Position numbers and translations under genes: made by a program. Source: Haloimpatiens massiliensis (GTDB lineage: Bacteria > Bacillota > Clostridia > Clostridiales > Clostridiaceae). Taken from it: a DNA stretch of 64,000 nt. The notes under the pieces are model-generated. The model worked only from the letters and a program-made list of their open reading frames with translations. It was not told where the DNA came from and made no database searches. Of the stretch, positions 61,839 to 64,000 are shown one piece after another (the stretch's first letter is position 1; each line of letters opens with the position of its first letter). The stretch lies in contig NZ_LT854640.1 of assembly GCF_900184255.1 (NCBI RefSeq), positions 226,611 through 290,610 on the forward strand, in the 5' to 3' direction.

Positions 61839-62738
61839 TTGGGTAATTATTTATTACAATCTATATTCAGAAAGATAGTAACAATAAGGTCTATTGGACA
61901 TGAAGAGTTAGGAAGAAACTCAGTATATTACATTCCTGAATATGATGTTATATTAAAACTATATAAAGATAAAAGAAGATGGGAAAGAGAAGTAGCATCC
62001 CTTACTTATCTTAATGGTAAAAAAAGTATTCGTGTTCCATGTATAATTAATTATGGAGTTTTTCAAGAAAGAAATTATTGGATTTTAATTGAAAAGTTAG
62101 AAGGCATTAATTTATCTGATGTGATTTGTGATTTAGATGAAAGTCATAGATTGGATATACACAAGGAAGTCGGCAGTTTACAGGCAGCTTTCCATAAGGA
62201 GTGTGCTATGGATGTATTTGGTGATTGGGACATAAATGGCAATATAGTGGATGTAAGAGAATCATATTTTTTATATGCTAAAGAAAAAAATAATAAGCAA
62301 GCTAAAAAGATAATTTCAAAGGGTTATCCGGATACTAAGCTATTTATTACATCAGCAGAAAAACTAAGTTCTTTGGAATATACTATAAAAGATTGTAATG
62401 AGAAATCATTATGTCATAACGATCTTACATTTAGGAATATTTTAGTTGATAATAAATATAACTGTAAAATTAAAGGTGTTATTGATTTTGAAAAGTGTTA
62501 TCCAAGCGACCCTGAAACAGATCTCACACCTATGTATCTATATATTTATATGAAAAAAGAAATGGATTATTTTTTAAATGGTTATACAAAAGTACGTACA
62601 TTAAGTAATACATTTGATGATAAAATGAAATACTATTTAATTGGATTTTGTTTAGAGGTATGTAGTTGGTCTTATAATGTTAACATTAATTACTACCATA
62701 GAGCAAAAGAAATGCTAGAATATTTAATTAATAAGTAA
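61839..62738 (+). CDS. APH-fold phosphotransferase
   Basis: This encodes 299 aa starting at TTG with no strong ribosome site, so it may have been coupled to the truncated gene before it. The kinase-like fold shows VILKLYKDKRRWEREVASL (Lys and Glu of the N-lobe, about residues 36-54), the catalytic loop SLCHNDLTFRNILV (H-N-D-x4-N, about 190-203) and the metal site GVIDFEKC (about 215). It would phosphorylate a small hydroxylated molecule or a sugar. It may be part of a glycan or phosphocholine-type decoration pathway rather than resistance. Confidence 0.8.
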   Translation: MGNYLLQSIFRKIVTIRSIGHEELGRNSVYYIPEYDVILKLYKDKRRWEREVASLTYLNGKKSIRVPCIINYGVFQERNYWILIEKLEGINLSDVICDLDESHRLDIHKEVGSLQAAFHKECAMDVFGDWDINGNIVDVRESYFLYAKEKNNKQAKKIISKGYPDTKLFITSAEKLSSLEYTIKDCNEKSLCHNDLTFRNILVDNKYNCKIKGVIDFEKCYPSDPETDLTPMYLYIYMKKEMDYFLNGYTKVRTLSNTFDDKMKYYLIGFCLEVCSWSYNVNINYYHRAKEMLEYLINK

Positions 62739-62961
62739 TAAATCATGAGAATACAAATCTATAATAAATAATTTATCGGATAGTTCTTTTGAGTTATAAC
62801 TATGATAATATTGCAATGTAATTATGTATCTTTCTAAATGTACTATCTTGCTGTAATCTTTATTAATTCAATGAGATGGCATTAGTTAGTAGAATGTACG
62901 TTTTCGATGGAATAATAATATGTTTAAGTAAAATAAAGTATAATAATATGGAGGAGAAAAA

Positions 62962-63630
62962 ATGTATGATGTTTATTTTGATAAGTTAGAAAATGGTTTT
63001 AATATTAATGAAATGCTAGACAATTTTACTTACTATGAAGATGATGTAATATATTTAAGTGGATCGTTAGTAGAAGGACAAATGTGCAAATATTCAGAAG
63101 GTATGGGAAATAAAAAATCAGATGTTGACGTTTTTATCTTGAGAAATAAAAAGCATATGGAATCCAAATCGTACACATATAACGAATTGATTAAAAGAAT
63201 ATTTTTCTTTACTCATAATAATATTAACTTTGATGTAGAGGTTTTTGATAAGGAAGTAATAGAACAAATAATATCATCCCTAAATGATGTAAATTTAGAC
63301 ATAAATACAAAAACTTTAAACCTTATTAATTTACCAAGAGGTTGGGATATTGAAAATCTTAATTCATTCATTAAAAGAATAAAATATAGCACATGCATCT
63401 TTAATAAAGGCGATTATAAAAAAATAATCAATAATATTGATCAAGATAAGTTTGCTAAAATATTTATTAGATATTTAATTAATGATATTGATCAATATTA
63501 TGATGATGCATTGGGAAATATGGAAAGAGATACTATAGATACTTCTTTGTATGTAACAAGGAAAATGATTTACTTAATGTTAAATACCGTTTTATATCGT
63601 AATGGTAGTTATACTGATAAATTTACTTAG
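62962..63630 (+). CDS. Nucleotidyltransferase-fold protein
   Basis: This encodes 222 aa with GGAGGAGAAAAA upstream. The motif YLSGSLVEGQ followed by KKSDVDVFIL (about residues 31-60) is the GS...(S)DxD active site of minimal nucleotidyltransferases, and FDVEVFD (about 93) supplies the third acidic residue. The rest is helical. The sequence ends at NGSYTDKFT, shortly before the ISLre2-type element, so a shortened C-terminus is possible. Function unknown; it is preceded by ~220 bases without a gene. Confidence 0.75.
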   Translation: MYDVYFDKLENGFNINEMLDNFTYYEDDVIYLSGSLVEGQMCKYSEGMGNKKSDVDVFILRNKKHMESKSYTYNELIKRIFFFTHNNINFDVEVFDKEVIEQIISSLNDVNLDINTKTLNLINLPRGWDIENLNSFIKRIKYSTCIFNKGDYKKIINNIDQDKFAKIFIRYLINDIDQYYDDALGNMERDTIDTSLYVTRKMIYLMLNTVLYRNGSYTDKFT

Positions 63631-63682
63631 AGTATAATTTTAGTAGGCGAAGGTAGTAGTAATTACTGTTTAAAAAAATAAA

Positions 63683-63704
63683 GGAGATACAAAAAAGTAT
63701 CTCC
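63683..63704. terminator. Short hairpin before the last transposase gene
   Basis: GGAGATAC pairs perfectly with GTATCTCC across AAAAAA. It lies at the probable left end of an ISLre2-type element and could protect its transposase from outside transcription. Confidence 0.55.
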
Positions 63705-63766
63705 CATGTACACAATATATCCATTATAATGTAAGTTGAAGAGACTATACAGAAATGGGTGATATT

Positions 63767-64000
63767 ATGTACATTATAAGTTTAAATGATAAAGCAATAA
63801 CTTTCAATGATTTAGAGAAAAAAATATATAAATATGCATGTGAGGAAGCATGTAGGTTCATGAAAAAGGTGCTAACGCACCTAGACCGAAGGTTGTTGGA
63901 TGAAAGAGATACTAAGGTTTATAGAAATAAAGGTTTTAAACATACCTGCTTAAAAACTATCATGGGAAATATAGAGTTTGATAGACGTATATATGAGTAT
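63767..64000 (+). CDS. ISLre2-family transposase, 5' part
   Basis: 78 residues are visible from ATG 63767 (GGGTGAT upstream) to the window edge, where the frame is still open. KKIYKYACEEACRFMKKVL, LLDERDTKVYRNKGFKHTCL and IMGNIEFDRRIYEY match the N-terminal pattern of ISLre2 transposases (ERDxxxYRxKG, TxKTIMGxxxxxRRxY). The remaining two thirds of the protein are outside the window. Confidence 0.85.
   Translation, partial: MYIISLNDKAITFNDLEKKIYKYACEEACRFMKKVLTHLDRRLLDERDTKVYRNKGFKHTCLKTIMGNIEFDRRIYEY

Noticed and set aside
1..64000. tRNA or complete rRNA genes
   Set aside because: No cloverleaf with GTTCRANNC-type arms or rRNA core sequences were noticed by eye on either strand; a dedicated scan was not possible.

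Overview
The window is low-GC DNA (mostly A/T, with AGGAGG-type ribosome sites and frequent TTG/GTG starts). It reads as the chromosome of a Clostridium, most likely of the C. botulinum group I / C. sporogenes kind. That assignment is inferred from gene content (class III fructose bisphosphatase, large single-chain PurL, clostridial AgcS, YcbA/YcbB-type two-component system, LTA-synthase family enzyme) and not from a database match.

Layout. (1) 1-3.4 kb is the right end of a prophage: tail-associated genes, an XkdX-like protein, holin and amidase. It ends beside a 3'-terminal fragment of the RNase P RNA gene with its terminator, suggesting integration into rnpB. (2) 3.5-16.7 kb is housekeeping: membrane-linked MutS-like ATPase, topoisomerase III, class III Fbp, a lone PTS IIC-like membrane protein, ribosomal protein L25/Ctc, a nitronate monooxygenase family enzyme and an alanine/glutamine-type sodium symporter. 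(3) 16.7-17.8 kb is a 1.07-kb nested, degenerate palindrome. (4) 18-32.5 kb holds de novo purine synthesis: purL alone, then a guanine riboswitch with terminator followed by purE-C-F-M-N-H, an insertion sequence, and purD. (5) 32.9-45.6 kb holds a two-component system, a second lone IIC protein, two paralogous 530-aa membrane proteins, two small proteins, a TSUP permease, an LTA-synthase family enzyme and a 23S rRNA methyltransferase. (6) 45.8-50.9 kb is a defence-type island: a HEPN-like gene with an XRE regulator, divergent from an XRE regulator, a C5 cytosine methyltransferase and an AlwI-like restriction enzyme. (7) 51.2-59.4 kb is an accessory array in which seven same-orientation copies of a ~90-bp multi-hairpin repeat separate unrelated genes and gene fragments (two acetyltransferases, a MobC remnant, a DUF4037-like protein, an NTF2-fold protein, TetR plus MFS pump, and a small protein resembling the N-terminal domain of some tyrosine recombinases). 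(8) 59.4-64 kb is an insertion sequence that truncates a DegT-type aminotransferase, then a kinase-like phosphotransferase, a nucleotidyltransferase and the start of an ISLre2-type transposase.

Small mobile repeats recur throughout. Family A (~170 bp) has two full copies and one partial. Family B (~160 bp) has two full copies and two partial ends. One 189-bp element sits inside an array repeat, and several long palindromes are present.

The two most unusual features are the cassette-like repeat array (51.2-59.4 kb) and the giant nested palindrome (16.7-17.8 kb). In the latter, two ~230-bp sub-elements keep matched stem arms although the arm sequences differ between copies.
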